This document shows, piece after piece, positions 27,420 through 35,931 of a stretch of DNA of 64,000 bases. Every line of letters begins with the position of its first letter. Positions within the stretch are counted from its first letter, which is position 1. Source of the stretch: 66-474 sp040255405 (GTDB taxonomy: Bacteria; Pseudomonadota; Gammaproteobacteria; Xanthomonadales; Rhodanobacteraceae); NCBI GenBank assembly GCA_040255405.1, contig JBDZUX010000008.1, forward strand, positions 31,613 to 95,612, read 5' to 3'. The translations under genes were made by a program, and so were the position numbers. Below the pieces are notes generated by a model. It had not been told where the DNA came from and made no database searches. It saw only the letters and a list, made by a program, of their open reading frames with translations.

Positions 27420-28979
27420 ATGAACCATACACGCTTGCTCGCCCTTGATGTCGGCACCCAGAGCGCGCGGGCGATCGTGTTCGATGCGCACGGCAACATG
27501 CTGGCCAAGGCGCAGCGCGTGTTCGACCCGGCCTTCGTCTCACCGCAACCGGGCTGGGCGGAACAGGACCCGGAGGCGTACTGGCGCGCGCTCGCGCAGT
27601 GCTGCGAGGAGCTGTGGCGTGGCGCCGCGATGAAACCCGACGAGATCAGCGGCCTGTCATTGACCACCCAACGCGCCAGCATGATCTGCGTCGATGGTGG
27701 CGGCAAGGTGCTGCGCCCCGCGATGCTGTGGCTGGATCAGCGGCGTGCCACCCGTCCACCGCCGATGGGGCCGCTGTGGAACGCCGCATTCAAGCTCGCC
27801 GGCGCGTCCGACCTGGTCGGCCACCTGCAGGCTCAGGCCGAAGCCAACTGGCTGGCGCAGCACGAGCCGGACCTGTGGCGGCAGACCGACAAGTTCCTGT
27901 TTCTGTCCGGTTGGCTGTTGCATCGGATGTGCGGCGAGTACGTCGATTCCACCGCCGCGCAGGTGGGCTACGTTCCGTTCGACTACAAGCGCCATGCGTG
28001 GGAAGCGCCATCGAACTTCAAGTGGAAGGCGATCGCACTGCGTCCATCACAGCTGCCGCGGCTGGCGCTGCCGGGCGCGAGGCTGGGCGCGCTACAGCTA
28101 ACGGCCGCCGACGCGCTCGGCCTGCCAGCGGGCCTGCCGATCATTGCCTCCGCCGCCGACAAGGCCTGCGAGGTACTGGGCTGCGGTGTACTGGAACCGG
28201 ATCTCGCCCAGCTTTCGTTCGGCACCACCGCGACGATCAACACCTCCCAGCCGAAGTACATCGAAGTACAGAAGCTGCTGCCGGCCTATCCCGCCGCGGT
28301 ACCGGGCCACTTCAACACCGAGGTCCAGATCTTTCGTGGCTTCTGGATGGTGTCGTGGTTCAAGCGAGAGTTTGCCCAGCGCGAGGAAGCGTTGGCGCGC
28401 GAGCGTGGTGTCGCGGCCGAAACACTGTTCGACGAGCTCATCCGATCGGTGCCGCCGGGTTCGATGGGGCTGACCCTGCAGCCGTACTGGACGCCGGGGG
28501 TGCGCAATCCCGGTCCCGAGGGCAAGGGCGCGATCATCGGTTTCGGCGACGTGCATACCCGCGCGCACCTGTACCGGGCGATGATCGAAGGACTGGTGTA
28601 CGGCCTGCGCGCGGGCCGCGAGCAGATCGAGAAGCGCGTGGGCCGGCACATCCGCCTGCTGCGTGTGTCCGGCGGAGGCTCGCAAAGCGACGCCGCCATG
28701 CAGATTGCCGCCGACGTGTTCGGCCTGCCGGCGGAGCGCCCCGATATCTTCGAGACCTCGGCACTGGGCGCAGCGATGAACTGCGCGGTGGGACTGGGCC
28801 TGCATGCGGACTACGCGGCCGCGGCGCGCGCGATGTGCCGCGTCGGATCACGCTTCGATCCCAATCCGGATGCGCGGAAGACCTACGACGCGCTTTACCG
28901 CGAGGTCTACCTGCCGCTGTATCCGCGCCTGCGCCCGTTGTACCGCCGCATCCGTGCGATCACCGGCTATCCGGAATGA
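27420..28979 (+). CDS. FGGY-family carbohydrate kinase (YgcE-like)
   Basis: The 519-residue protein has the FGGY N-terminal domain (LLALDVGTQSARAIVFDAHG; GLSLTTQRASMICVD) and C-terminal ATPase domain (LSFGTTATINT; RLLRVSGGGSQSDAAMQIAADVFGLP; ETSALGAAMNCAVGLG). Family members phosphorylate glycerol, xylulose, gluconate and other polyols. The substrate is not readable from sequence. AAGGATG lies just upstream of the ATG. Its place after an AGPS-like flavoprotein and GlpD suggests a glycerol-like or ketose substrate. E. coli ygcE lies near ygcU, a similar pairing. Confidence 0.85.
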   Translation: MNHTRLLALDVGTQSARAIVFDAHGNMLAKAQRVFDPAFVSPQPGWAEQDPEAYWRALAQCCEELWRGAAMKPDEISGLSLTTQRASMICVDGGGKVLRPAMLWLDQRRATRPPPMGPLWNAAFKLAGASDLVGHLQAQAEANWLAQHEPDLWRQTDKFLFLSGWLLHRMCGEYVDSTAAQVGYVPFDYKRHAWEAPSNFKWKAIALRPSQLPRLALPGARLGALQLTAADALGLPAGLPIIASAADKACEVLGCGVLEPDLAQLSFGTTATINTSQPKYIEVQKLLPAYPAAVPGHFNTEVQIFRGFWMVSWFKREFAQREEALARERGVAAETLFDELIRSVPPGSMGLTLQPYWTPGVRNPGPEGKGAIIGFGDVHTRAHLYRAMIEGLVYGLRAGREQIEKRVGRHIRLLRVSGGGSQSDAAMQIAADVFGLPAERPDIFETSALGAAMNCAVGLGLHADYAAAARAMCRVGSRFDPNPDARKTYDALYREVYLPLYPRLRPLYRRIRAITGYPE

Positions 28980-29118
28980 ACCCGGGCCCAAGCCGCGAAC
29001 GACGATTGGGGGTGGCCGGCGGCGTTGATTGCATCAGACCCTCGAAGCCGGAGTGACGCCAGCAACTGCTTGTGGCTGTCAGCCGCCGGATACTCCGAAC
29101 GGATCGGGCGCCCAGCCC

Positions 29119-29964
29119 TCACACTACCGGCACCCCGCCGATGTTGTTCTTGGGATCGAGCCAGAACGATTCGGGGACGAAGCGGTTGAAGATCTCGAGC
29201 GGCAGGATCGGCTTGCGTTCGGGGGCTTCGACTTTCGCGCGGACGGTGTGCAGGCCGGGCATGCCGACGCGCGAGTCGAACTCGCTGGCGCCGTATTCGA
29301 CGCTGTCGAAGTCGTGTTCGAACCACGGCTCGCCGATGAAGTCGTAGACCTTGCGCAACGCCGCTTCGGGGCTTTTGGTCAGGGTTTCGTAGGTCAGCAG
29401 CAGCAGGTGGCCGGACGCGTATTGGCCGTAGAACGCATCCTTGATGGCCTGGAAAGAAAATCCCACCATGCCGCGCGGATCGGCCAGCGCCTGCGCCCGC
29501 GAATAGACGGTGGTGTTGGTGTCGAAGCGGAACACCTTGCTGACGCTGACCGGCTGCTGGCGGACCAGCCGTTCCATGCTGTCCAGCACCCACGGCAGTT
29601 GCCGCACGCAGGCGATGACCCTGGCGCGCGGAAACAGCGCGTCGAGCATCTGCATGCGGCTGCACCACAGCCGGCTGGTGTCGAACACCACTTCGGCATC
29701 GGTTTGCGCGGCGTAGAAATTCTCGACCAGGCCGCGCATGACGGAAACGCGTGCCTCGTCGGAAATCGCATGCGAGAAATCGTTCTTGGTGCTCATTTCC
29801 GCGACCACGACGCCCATGATGTCGGCGATGGGGCTGGTCATGCCCGCGTGGAACCGCGGGTTCTGCTTCAGGATCGCCGCCAGCAACGTGCTGCCGGAAC
29901 GCGGCAGGCCGGAAATGAAATGGAACGTTCGGGATGGCTTCGCGGAATCCGGTGCGACGGACAT
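29119..29964 (-). CDS. PAPS-dependent sulfotransferase family protein
   Basis: The 281-residue cytosolic protein has the 5'-phosphosulfate loop near the N-terminus (HFISGLPRSGSTLLAAIL) and the 3'-phosphate region (RVIACVRQLPWVLDSM). These are the PF13469-type sulfotransferase hallmarks. It would transfer sulfate from 3'-phosphoadenylyl sulfate to an unknown acceptor. AAAGGAG 6 bp before the ATG at 29964 fixes the start; the frame runs open upstream through a repeat. It is downstream of the LacI gene on the same strand, but 290 bp of repeats separate them, so co-regulation is doubtful. Confidence 0.85.
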   Translation of the reverse strand: MSVAPDSAKPSRTFHFISGLPRSGSTLLAAILKQNPRFHAGMTSPIADIMGVVVAEMSTKNDFSHAISDEARVSVMRGLVENFYAAQTDAEVVFDTSRLWCSRMQMLDALFPRARVIACVRQLPWVLDSMERLVRQQPVSVSKVFRFDTNTTVYSRAQALADPRGMVGFSFQAIKDAFYGQYASGHLLLLTYETLTKSPEAALRKVYDFIGEPWFEHDFDSVEYGASEFDSRVGMPGLHTVRAKVEAPERKPILPLEIFNRFVPESFWLDPKNNIGGVPVV

Positions 29965-30076
29965 GCTGCGCTCCTTTGGTGAACGTGTTTTGCCGTGGGC
30001 GAAGTATCGCAGGTGCGGCGCAGAAGTATTCGTGATATCGCAGGTGCGGCCCACGCAACCACGCGACCGCAGCGAA

Positions 30077-30148
30077 TGTAGGAGCGGCCCATGGCCGCGA
30101 TCAATGCCCAGGCCAGGGTGTCGGTCGCGGCCATGGGCCGCTCCTACA
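30077..30148. repeat. Perfect 24-bp inverted repeat (family C)
   Basis: Arms at 30077-30100 and 30125-30148 are exact reverse complements. They begin TGTAGGAGCGGCCCATGG and enclose a 24-bp loop. This TAGGAGCGGCCCATGGCCGC type of palindrome is widespread in intergenic DNA of Pseudomonas and Lysobacterales genomes. It lies upstream of the sulfotransferase. Adjacent DNA (30005-30050) has a direct repeat, TATCGCAGGTGCGGC, and 30195-30215 holds the palindrome CCGGAGCATGCTCCGG. Confidence 0.8.
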
Positions 30149-30253
30149 ACGTTTGCAAATTGAGGCCCAACGTTGTCCCGATGTCGGGCTTCACCCGGAG
30201 CATGCTCCGGATTCAGCGCCAACCTACGCGTTGATGTCGTCAACGGGCAGCGC

Positions 30254-31261
30254 CTACGGCCGCGGCCCCGTCGAAGCGCGTATGCGCATTTCGTAATCGA
30301 GTTCGACCATGCGCGCCTCGCCGCGGCCGAGCACCAACCGCAACAGTTCTTCGGTGGCCCGCCGGGCCATGGCGTGCACCGGTTGGTGGATCGTGGTCAA
30401 TGGCGGCCAGACCTGGGTTGCGATGGTGGTGTCGTCGAAGCCGCACACGGAAATGTCGCGGGGTACCGACAAGCCTGCCTCGGATGCAGCCCAGATCGTG
30501 CCGGTGGCCATGTCGTCGTCGCCGGCGAAGATGGCGGTGGGTCGCTGCTTCAACGCCAGCAGTTTGCGCGCGGCGGCGACGCCGGATTCGAACGAGAACC
30601 TGCCTTGCACCATGTAGGCCGGGTTCTCCTTCAGGCCCGCGCGCCGCATGCCGTCGCGATAGCCGGCCAGGCGCCACACGCCGGCGCCGTGCTCCAGGTC
30701 GCCCACGATGTGCGCGATGCGGCTATGGCCCAGTGAAACCAGGTGCGCCACCATCGCGGCCGCGGCCTCGCGTTCGCGCAGGATCACGCCGACCTGGTTT
30801 TCCGGATGCCGCGGAGAAATCGAGGCGAACGGAACACCGTTCTTGCGCAAGTTCTTCAGCAACGCCGCATGGTCGGTGATCGGTGGGGTCAGGATCAACC
30901 CGTCGGGCCGGTGCCGCGTCAGGATGTCATCCACGCGTTCGACAAAATCGGGCGAAGTGGAAATCAGCGGCTGCACGGTCATGCTGTAGTGCTGCGCTTC
31001 GCACGCCTCCAGCACGCCGGCCTGCACCGCCATGATGTAGCTGGGCGACCGGTTGTCGTACAGCAGGCCGACCGTGAAGGAGCGGTTGGTCGCAAGGCTT
31101 CGCGCCGAGGTGAGCGGGCGGTACTTGAGCGCGGCCATCGCATCCAGCACCTGCTGGCGCGTGGATTCGCTGACGTTCGGCTCGTCGTTGAGCACCCGCG
31201 AGACGGTCTTGCGCGAAGTCTTCGCCGCACGGGCCACGTCGCTGATGTTGGCGCGCTTCAT
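30254..31261 (-). CDS. LacI-family regulator of the glucosamine-oligosaccharide locus
   Basis: The 335-residue protein has an N-terminal LacI helix-turn-helix (ISDVARAAKTSRKTVSRVLN), the hinge helix (SARSLATNRS) and a periplasmic-binding-protein-like sensor domain (VGLLYDNRSPSYI, FAGDDDMATGTIWAA, ISVCGFDDTTIATQVWPPLTTIHQP). It is the last gene of a five-gene same-strand group (glk, TonB receptor, permease, GH2 enzyme, lacI) and most likely represses it in response to a sugar. A palindrome suited to LacI proteins overlaps a -35 box in front of glk at 40320. Confidence 0.9.
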   Translation of the reverse strand: MKRANISDVARAAKTSRKTVSRVLNDEPNVSESTRQQVLDAMAALKYRPLTSARSLATNRSFTVGLLYDNRSPSYIMAVQAGVLEACEAQHYSMTVQPLISTSPDFVERVDDILTRHRPDGLILTPPITDHAALLKNLRKNGVPFASISPRHPENQVGVILREREAAAAMVAHLVSLGHSRIAHIVGDLEHGAGVWRLAGYRDGMRRAGLKENPAYMVQGRFSFESGVAAARKLLALKQRPTAIFAGDDDMATGTIWAASEAGLSVPRDISVCGFDDTTIATQVWPPLTTIHQPVHAMARRATEELLRLVLGRGEARMVELDYEMRIRASTGPRP

Positions 31262-31316
31262 CGAGGTTCTTGTCGACCAGTTTCAGTGCAGGTTGGGGGA
31301 GCTTTGATTTTGCTCG

Positions 31317-31345
31317 TCATCCCGGACTTGCGAAGCAACATCCGG
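31317..31345. repeat. Partial family A repeat upstream of lacI
   Basis: The stretch TCGTCATCCCGGACTTGCG followed by CATCCGGACTG resembles one end of the CGTCATTCC-type palindromes seen at 20569 and 34177. It is degenerate. The rest of 31262-31454 holds short GC-rich hairpins and no gene. Confidence 0.45.
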
Positions 31346-31454
31346 ACTGCGTTTGCAGGATGGCAAACGCGAACGCCGAAGGCGGCCCGAAGGGCGAGCG
31401 CCTAGGATGGCGAGAGTAGCCCATTGCCTTTGCATTCAGCGAATGCCGCGAAAG

Positions 31455-34181
31455 TCACTGGATCCCGGCTTTCGCCGGGACGACGAGAGACGGGGGATGC
31501 TTGGCAGGCGCGGCCGGCACATGCTGCACCGGTACGTTCCAACCGCTCACTTCGACGACCGGCGCGGTAATGTCCTGCGCCGCATAGCGCGCGGTCAGCG
31601 TCGCCGATTCGCCGGGCCACAGGGTAACGTCGTTGTCGCTCCACAGGATCGGCAGTGCGGCGTCGCCGTCCGCGGACTGGCGGACCGACAGATGCTGGAA
31701 CAGGGCCACGGCCTTCGACAAGTCGGGCACCGACAGCGTGACGGTGGTGACGTTGTCGTCGCCGTCGCGTCGGGTCGTGGCCTGCACGTCGGTCGTGGCG
31801 GCGGGCAAGGATTGCAGCGCGGTCAGGTCGGCGTATTGCGTCAGCGGCGTCAGGTACCAGTTCGAGTTTTTCCAGTCGAGCACGTCCTTCTGCACCGAAA
31901 GCCAATAGACGTTGCGGCTGACGGGTTGGCCGTCGCTCGATGCAAGCTCCAGCTCGACAAAATAGGTCTGCGACAATCCGGAAATCGCCGGGAGCTTGGT
32001 GACGCCGAGCGTGTGGTTGCCCGCAAGATCGAGCCCGGCGAACGACTTGTCGTAACGCACGCTGCCATCCAGGTTGCGCACGCGCACCCTCGCCCGCAGG
32101 CCATGCGCATCGGTGAGCGTGTGGTTGACCAGCACGATCGCGTTCGTGTCGTACGAGTACTGGATGTGCAGCGGCTCGTTGGCCTTCTTGGCGCCGAAGT
32201 ATGCGCCGGCCGGATTCATGTACCAGTCGTACAGGTGCCAGTGCAACGACGGCCACGCGTTGTTGAGCATCCAGTAGATCACGCCCGTGGACGGATTGGC
32301 CGAGTCCATGTGCACGTTGAAGGCTTCGAACTGCGCGCGCACGTTGTCGTAGTTGTCGAGCTGGGCCTTCTGCACGTAATCCGCGAGATCCTTCGGGGGC
32401 CCGTAGCGTTTGGCCAGTGCGTTGTCGAAGGGCTCCAGCTTCGCGAACGGCGACCACGATGCCGTCGCGTGGTATTGCCGGACGTCCGGGTATTTCCACA
32501 GCGCTTCCTGCGCCAGCGGCGACAGCATCCGCTGCACGTCCTCCAGGCGCGGAATGTCGGCGCCCGCGCTCACTTCGGAATCGAACCCGAACGCACCGCC
32601 CAGCTTGTCGGCGTACCAGTACGAAGGCGGAATCCATGCATAGGGGCCGGCCATCTTCATGCCGGAAGGGCCAGCCACCGTGCTGGTCTGGTCGACTGCG
32701 GCGGAGACGATGGGCAGGTTCCAGTCAGCGGCCTGCAGCGTGTCGACGTACATCTTCGCGATTGCCGGGGGTGGCGCGTTGTCGCTGCCGATCAGGAACC
32801 CGATCACCGAAGGATGATTGCGCAGCAGACGCGCTTCGCTCGCCATCGAGGCTTGCGCGATCTTCATGTCGGCGTCGTCCCACGGTTCGCCGCCCGTCTT
32901 CGCTGCGGACTCCCATTTGTCGCAGCATTCCCAGCCCGGCAGGATCATGAGCCCAAAGCGATCGGCGAGGTCGTAGAAATGCTGGTCCTCGAGCTTGCCT
33001 TCGCTGCGGATGGTGTTGAGCCCCATGTTGCGGATGTAGCTGAATTCGGCATCCATGCGCCCGGGCTTCTCGCGCAGGAACATATCTGGCGCCCAGCCGC
33101 CGCCGCGGATCAGCACCGGCTTGCCGTTGATGAAGAACTGGATGTAACCCTGCTTGGTGAGCTTCGAAGTCGCGCTGCGGACGCCGAACGTGGTCGTGGC
33201 GCGATCGGATTCCGTGCCGTCCACCGACACGGTGAGCTTCAGGTCGTACAGAGGATGGTCGCCCATGCCGATCGGCCACCACAACTTCGGATGATCCAAC
33301 ACGAGGCCGGGATCGGTCTTGGGTGAAAACGAAACGGCCTGGGTCTGCCCCGCTTCAAGGTGGATCTCTTGCTGCAGCGAAACGCCCGCCACGTTGCCGC
33401 TCACGATCGCATCATGCGGAACACTGTCGAGATTGACCGCGTCCACTTTCACCGTGAGCCCCGCGCGCGCAAGGTCCGGCAACGAAAGGTCGGTAGTGAC
33501 CGCCGGGAAACGCAGCTCGACCGGCCCGGTCTCGACGATGTCGACGCCGCGCCACGGCCCCATGTTGTTGTCGGGCGGCGACGGGTTCCAATCGACCCAA
33601 CCCATCGAGAAATCCGTGAAAGGATCGCTCGGATGCACGCGCAGCGCCAGCGTGTTCGCGCCCTCGTGCACCCAGCGCGTCACGTCGAATTCGTGCACCG
33701 GATACGCGCCGCGAAGTTCCGGTTGCGCCGCAATTTCGTGACCGTTGAGCCACAGGTCGGCGCCGCCGATGATCCCGTTGGTCCGTACCACCACCTGGCG
33801 TCCGCCGGCGCCCTGCTCCAACGTGAACTGGGTGCGATACCACCACGGCACCACGAAATGATGGCGCGCGACGGTGCGCAGTTCGTCGTCATGGAAGACA
33901 TTGCCGTATTTGCCGTTCTCCATCAGCCCGGCCATCACGGTCGCGCGACCGCTGACCGGATACCAGCCCTTGGTCGAAAAGTTTGCCGACGAAATCTCTG
34001 CCCCGCCCTGCTGCGCCTCGGCGCTGGACCGGATCTGCCAATGCGCGATCGGCGTGGCCTGGCCAGGTTCCTCGGCGATTCGCGTGGGTGCAAAAGCGGT
34101 TGCCGCATACGCGGCAGGTGTGGCCAACATTGCGATCACGGCCACGACGCGAAAGACCTGTTGCAGGAAATATTTTGTCAT
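31455..34181 (-). CDS. Exported GH2 exo-beta-D-glucosaminidase
   Basis: The 908-residue precursor has a signal peptide (FRVVAVIAMLATPAAYA) followed by the GH2 sugar-binding, Ig-like and TIM-barrel domains. The acid/base site reads IGSDNAP (Ser466-Asp467) in place of the Asn-Glu of most GH2 enzymes. The likely nucleophile is Glu536 in GFDSEVS. The Ser-Asp pair is the mark of the exo-chitosanase (CsxA-type) subfamily, which releases glucosamine from chitosan oligomers. The start ATG lies in the end of a palindromic repeat, and the last residues (VVPAKAGIQ) plus the stop come from another. Confidence 0.85.
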   Translation of the reverse strand: MTKYFLQQVFRVVAVIAMLATPAAYAATAFAPTRIAEEPGQATPIAHWQIRSSAEAQQGGAEISSANFSTKGWYPVSGRATVMAGLMENGKYGNVFHDDELRTVARHHFVVPWWYRTQFTLEQGAGGRQVVVRTNGIIGGADLWLNGHEIAAQPELRGAYPVHEFDVTRWVHEGANTLALRVHPSDPFTDFSMGWVDWNPSPPDNNMGPWRGVDIVETGPVELRFPAVTTDLSLPDLARAGLTVKVDAVNLDSVPHDAIVSGNVAGVSLQQEIHLEAGQTQAVSFSPKTDPGLVLDHPKLWWPIGMGDHPLYDLKLTVSVDGTESDRATTTFGVRSATSKLTKQGYIQFFINGKPVLIRGGGWAPDMFLREKPGRMDAEFSYIRNMGLNTIRSEGKLEDQHFYDLADRFGLMILPGWECCDKWESAAKTGGEPWDDADMKIAQASMASEARLLRNHPSVIGFLIGSDNAPPPAIAKMYVDTLQAADWNLPIVSAAVDQTSTVAGPSGMKMAGPYAWIPPSYWYADKLGGAFGFDSEVSAGADIPRLEDVQRMLSPLAQEALWKYPDVRQYHATASWSPFAKLEPFDNALAKRYGPPKDLADYVQKAQLDNYDNVRAQFEAFNVHMDSANPSTGVIYWMLNNAWPSLHWHLYDWYMNPAGAYFGAKKANEPLHIQYSYDTNAIVLVNHTLTDAHGLRARVRVRNLDGSVRYDKSFAGLDLAGNHTLGVTKLPAISGLSQTYFVELELASSDGQPVSRNVYWLSVQKDVLDWKNSNWYLTPLTQYADLTALQSLPAATTDVQATTRRDGDDNVTTVTLSVPDLSKAVALFQHLSVRQSADGDAALPILWSDNDVTLWPGESATLTARYAAQDITAPVVEVSGWNVPVQHVPAAPAKHPPSLVVPAKAGIQ
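31460..31485. repeat. Family A hairpin encoding the GH2 C-terminal tail
   Basis: A compact hairpin (CCCGGCTTTCGCCGGG core) is flanked by GGAT and GACGAG. On the minus strand it is read as the last codons of the GH2 gene, and the TGA stop follows 3 bases after its end. A near-identical copy lies at 50256-50283 in argC. It may double as a terminator. Confidence 0.75.
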
Positions 34182-34278
34182 TCCGGACGAGCCCCCGAAG
34201 GGGCGAGACCCCGGATCGGTGCGCCAAATGGATTTCGGGTTCCCGGGCCGATGAAGCCGGTGCGGGCCCCGGAATGAC
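34177..34278. repeat. Family A inverted repeat between the permease and GH2 genes
   Basis: The ends GTCATTCCGG (34177-34186) and CCGGAATGAC (34269-34278) are perfect reverse complements. The interior contains CCCCGAAGGGG and GGTTCCCGGGCC palindromes. The GH2 start codon (minus strand, 34181-34179) is the ATG of the CCGGAATGAC end. Confidence 0.75.
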
Positions 34279-34306
34279 GACGTAGGGCTTTTTGCAGGAC
34301 AGCACG

Positions 34307-35722
34307 TCAGCATGGCGCATTCCCCAGGTAGGCTTCACGAATTTCCACGGGTGCGAACGGCCAGGCCTTGTTGACCCTGGCCCACACCACGAACACCACC
34401 AGCCCGGCGACGATCCACGCACCGGACAGGATCAGCGACAACGTCGAAGCCGACATGTACACGTAGATCCATCCCAGCATCGCGACGACGCACGGCACCG
34501 GGTACAACCATTGCCGATATGGCCGGTGCAACGCCGGTTGCCGCTTGCGCAGCACCACCAGCGCCACGATCTGCGCCGCCGACTGCACGATGATCGTGGC
34601 GGCCAAAAGCATGTTGATGACCTGGGTGAGGTCGAAGAACGTGCCCGCCGCCATCACCACGCCCATGGTCAACAGCGCCACGTGCGGGAAGCCGTGTTTC
34701 GGATGCAATCGTCCGAACGAAGCCAGGAACACCTTGTCCTGCGCCGCCTGGTACGGCACCCGCGAGCCGCCCAGCAGGCCCGCGAACACCGAGGCGAACG
34801 CGGTCACGATGATCAGCACGGTCATCACCGCGGCGGCGGTATGACCCCAACTGTGCTCGACCACCAATGATGCAATCGACTTCGACGTGGCGACGTCCTG
34901 CCACGGCACCACGCCAAGCACGCTGATGTTGAGCGCGAGGTAGACGAACATCATCGCGATCACCGAGATCAGGATGGAGCCTGGCATCGTGCGGCCGGGA
35001 TCGCGCAGCTCGTCGCCCATGTACGCGGTGGTGAAATAGCCGAGGTAGTCGTAGATGCCGATCACCAGGCCCGCCCCCAGCCCGAAGAAGAACTGGCTGC
35101 CGAAGGCGTTGGCCGGAAAATCGAACGCCATTGCCGGATGGAAATCGGCGAAGCCGGCCGCCGACGTTCCCACCACCGCAACCAGCATGATGACCCACAG
35201 CGCGACGGTGATCGCACGGATGGACTCGATCCGGCGATACAGCAGGAATACCACGAAGAAACTCGCGAGCACGCTGACGAGGTGCACCGCCGTCCAGCTC
35301 ATGTGCGGGAAAAAGAAGCCGAGGTATTCGACCATCCCGATGATGCCCGTCGACATGATCAACGGAATCGTCAGCAGCACCGTCCAGATGAACAGGAACG
35401 GCATCAGCTTGCCGGTGCGGTACTGGAACGCCTCGCGCAGGTACACGTAGGTGCCGCCCGAGCCCGGCATCGCGGCGCCGAGTTCGGCCCACACCATGCC
35501 GTCGGACGCGGCAAGGATCGCGCCCGCGATCCAGCCCACGATCGCCTGCGGCCCGCCCATCGTCGCCACCATGATCGGAATCGTGATGAACGGCCCGATG
35601 CCGCACATCTGCGTCATGTTGATCGCGGTGCCGGAGAACAGGCCGATCGATCGCCGGAAGCCGGTGCCGCTGGCGTGTTGGCTGTTTTCCACGGCTTGCT
35701 TGCTGATTTCAGCTACTGGCAT
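34307..35722 (-). CDS. APC-superfamily permease in the glucosamine locus
   Basis: The 471-residue protein has about twelve transmembrane helices and an amino acid-polyamine-organocation fold. Signs are the helix-1 segment FSGTAINMTQMCGIGPFITIP, GGPQAIVGWIAGAILAASDG, ELGAAMPGSGGTYVYLREAF, and later DYLGYFTTAYMGDELRDPGRTMP. APC proteins usually move amino acids or amines. Between a TonB receptor and a glucosaminidase the cargo may be glucosamine or a related amino sugar, which is inference. It is separated from both neighbours by palindromic repeats. The start at 35722 matches the family. Confidence 0.85.
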   Translation of the reverse strand: MPVAEISKQAVENSQHASGTGFRRSIGLFSGTAINMTQMCGIGPFITIPIMVATMGGPQAIVGWIAGAILAASDGMVWAELGAAMPGSGGTYVYLREAFQYRTGKLMPFLFIWTVLLTIPLIMSTGIIGMVEYLGFFFPHMSWTAVHLVSVLASFFVVFLLYRRIESIRAITVALWVIMLVAVVGTSAAGFADFHPAMAFDFPANAFGSQFFFGLGAGLVIGIYDYLGYFTTAYMGDELRDPGRTMPGSILISVIAMMFVYLALNISVLGVVPWQDVATSKSIASLVVEHSWGHTAAAVMTVLIIVTAFASVFAGLLGGSRVPYQAAQDKVFLASFGRLHPKHGFPHVALLTMGVVMAAGTFFDLTQVINMLLAATIIVQSAAQIVALVVLRKRQPALHRPYRQWLYPVPCVVAMLGWIYVYMSASTLSLILSGAWIVAGLVVFVVWARVNKAWPFAPVEIREAYLGNAPC

Positions 35723-35826
35723 GTCGTTTCCGGTTGGGTCTCATGCGACGGGTGTGCGGCAAATGATCCGTTCGCGCTGAGCGTAGCGGCCGACAGGCCG
35801 CGAAGTCGAAGCGTCGCAGCTTTCGC

Positions 35827-35913
35827 AGGTTGGGCTGAGCAGTTCTTTGCGAAGCCCAACGGTGCGCCGGGCATGTTGGGCATCCGCCGATGAAGCCGGC
35901 GTCAGCCCAACCT
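35827..35913. repeat. Family B inverted repeat between the receptor and permease genes
   Basis: The ends AGGTTGGGCTGA (35827-35838) and TCAGCCCAACCT (35902-35913) are perfect reverse complements. Inner GAAGCCCAAC and CCGATGAAGCCGGCGTC segments are shared with copies at 41140-41204 and 60057-60198. Confidence 0.75.
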
Positions 35914-35931
35914 ACCGAAACATGCAGCGGG

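Noticed and set aside
29965..30243. N-terminal extension of the sulfotransferase to 30243
   Set aside because: The extension crosses a perfect inverted repeat and low-complexity sequence; AAAGGAG precedes the ATG at 29964 instead.
31353..33326. A 657-codon plus-strand open frame opposite the GH2 gene
   Set aside because: It is a shadow of the GH2 reading frame, rich in Arg/His/Val-Gly without domain character, and begins in a repeat.
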